Positions 63,853 through 64,000 of a stretch of DNA of 64,000 bases are shown one piece after another (within the stretch, counting starts at the first letter, position 1; every line of letters starts with the position of its first letter). The notes below the pieces were generated by a model, which made no database searches, had not been told where the DNA came from, and worked only from the letters and a program-made list of their open reading frames with translations. The translations under genes and the position numbers were made by a program. The stretch is from Gammaproteobacteria bacterium (GTDB lineage Bacteria > Pseudomonadota > Gammaproteobacteria > Pseudomonadales > Pseudohongiellaceae): contig PALV01000003.1 of the NCBI GenBank assembly GCA_002706685.1, positions 68,666 to 132,665 on the forward strand, written 5' to 3'.

Positions 63853-64000
63853 TCAGTCAGCGGAAAGCCAGGCTTCTGCCACCGGCTTCTCACTCAGTTT
63901 AAAGGCCTTGATGCGCATCCACGGTATCAACATGCCTTCCAGCTCGCTGACGCGCTGAACCCAGGTTTCGTCTGCGAGTACCGCCGCCTTGTTAAAACGC
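63853..64000 (-). CDS. STAS/SpoIIAA-like protein, C-terminal part (partial)
   Basis: The reverse strand carries the last 49 codons of a gene that begins beyond the window. The protein reads AAVLADETWVQRVSELEG, then IKAFKLSEKPVAEAWLSAD and a stop. This layout of a W-containing helix, a short strand and a final AEAWL helix is that of SpoIIAA-like (STAS/SEC14) small proteins. The function is unknown in this family and the call is based on a short fragment. Confidence 0.5.
   Translation of the reverse strand, partial: RFNKAAVLADETWVQRVSELEGMLIPWMRIKAFKLSEKPVAEAWLSAD

Overview
The window reads as a stretch of chromosome from a gammaproteobacterium, probably marine or halophilic and aerobic. The evidence is the gene repertoire: FabV as enoyl reductase, a CYP153-type alkane hydroxylase, a MetE/MetR pair with TGAA-N5-TTCA boxes, a Fur-type box, a TonB-dependent receptor, Mla-type lipid transport and many lipoproteins with LAAC-like lipoboxes. 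Closeness to Pseudohongiella-like lineages is only a guess. Coding density is high. I see no rRNA, tRNA, CRISPR array, insertion sequence or prophage.

Layout. 1-1920: the start of a dicarboxylate/amino acid symporter (cut by the window edge) diverging from an exported serine hydrolase. 2033-6731: a MacA/MacB-like efflux operon (adaptor, ATPase, two FtsX-type permeases) behind a good sigma-54 promoter match. 6737-9321: a DUF3429 membrane protein, an MHS-family symporter and an exported PEBP protein. 9449-15918: an ABC exporter followed by a 7TM-GGDEF diguanylate cyclase, then on the other strand a FAD oxidoreductase with a SpoU/TrmH methyltransferase, then rlmE. 15915-23591, minus strand: a serine hydrolase with an NhaC antiporter, a very small transcription unit, then DUF885 lipoprotein, D-amino acid aminotransferase and gamma-glutamyltransferase.

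23785-30766: a sirtuin, then a Fur-controlled cluster (PepSY membrane protein, DUF2271, DUF4198, membrane-anchored flavoreductase, TonB receptor) that looks like a ferric-siderophore uptake and reduction module. 30828-35541: a Notum/pectinacetylesterase-like lipoprotein diverging from ferredoxin plus CYP153, then a CHASE3 chemoreceptor. 35614-44974, minus strand: FabV/GNAT, an exported M20 peptidase, a short SDR/membrane/GNAT set, and a tight MscS, racemase, asparaginase, DNA glycosylase chain. 45023-48676: an MCE (Mla-type) transporter with its STAS domain fused to the permease. 49389-52750: divergent metE/metR. 52757-64000, minus strand: VIT transporter, methionine aminopeptidase, RimK-like ATP-grasp, Tat-exported VOC protein, ACR3/BASS-like transporter with cytochrome b561, haloalkane dehalogenase-like hydrolase, Ada-like repair protein, and small membrane, cupin, methyltransferase and regulator genes.

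The least expected item is at 20675-20965 on the minus strand. Within 300 bases there is a perfect TTGACA -35 element, a Shine-Dalgarno segment with 14 bases complementary to the 16S 3' end, a 25-codon ORF, several hairpins and a UUCG-loop terminator. It is a candidate undescribed small-protein or dual-function RNA gene. Other points worth a look are a hairpin that would sequester the ggt ribosome binding site, a MetR box that overlaps the metR start codon, and operator-like palindromes before the TonB receptor and the CYP153 genes. All functional calls rest on motif recognition by eye; no database search was run.
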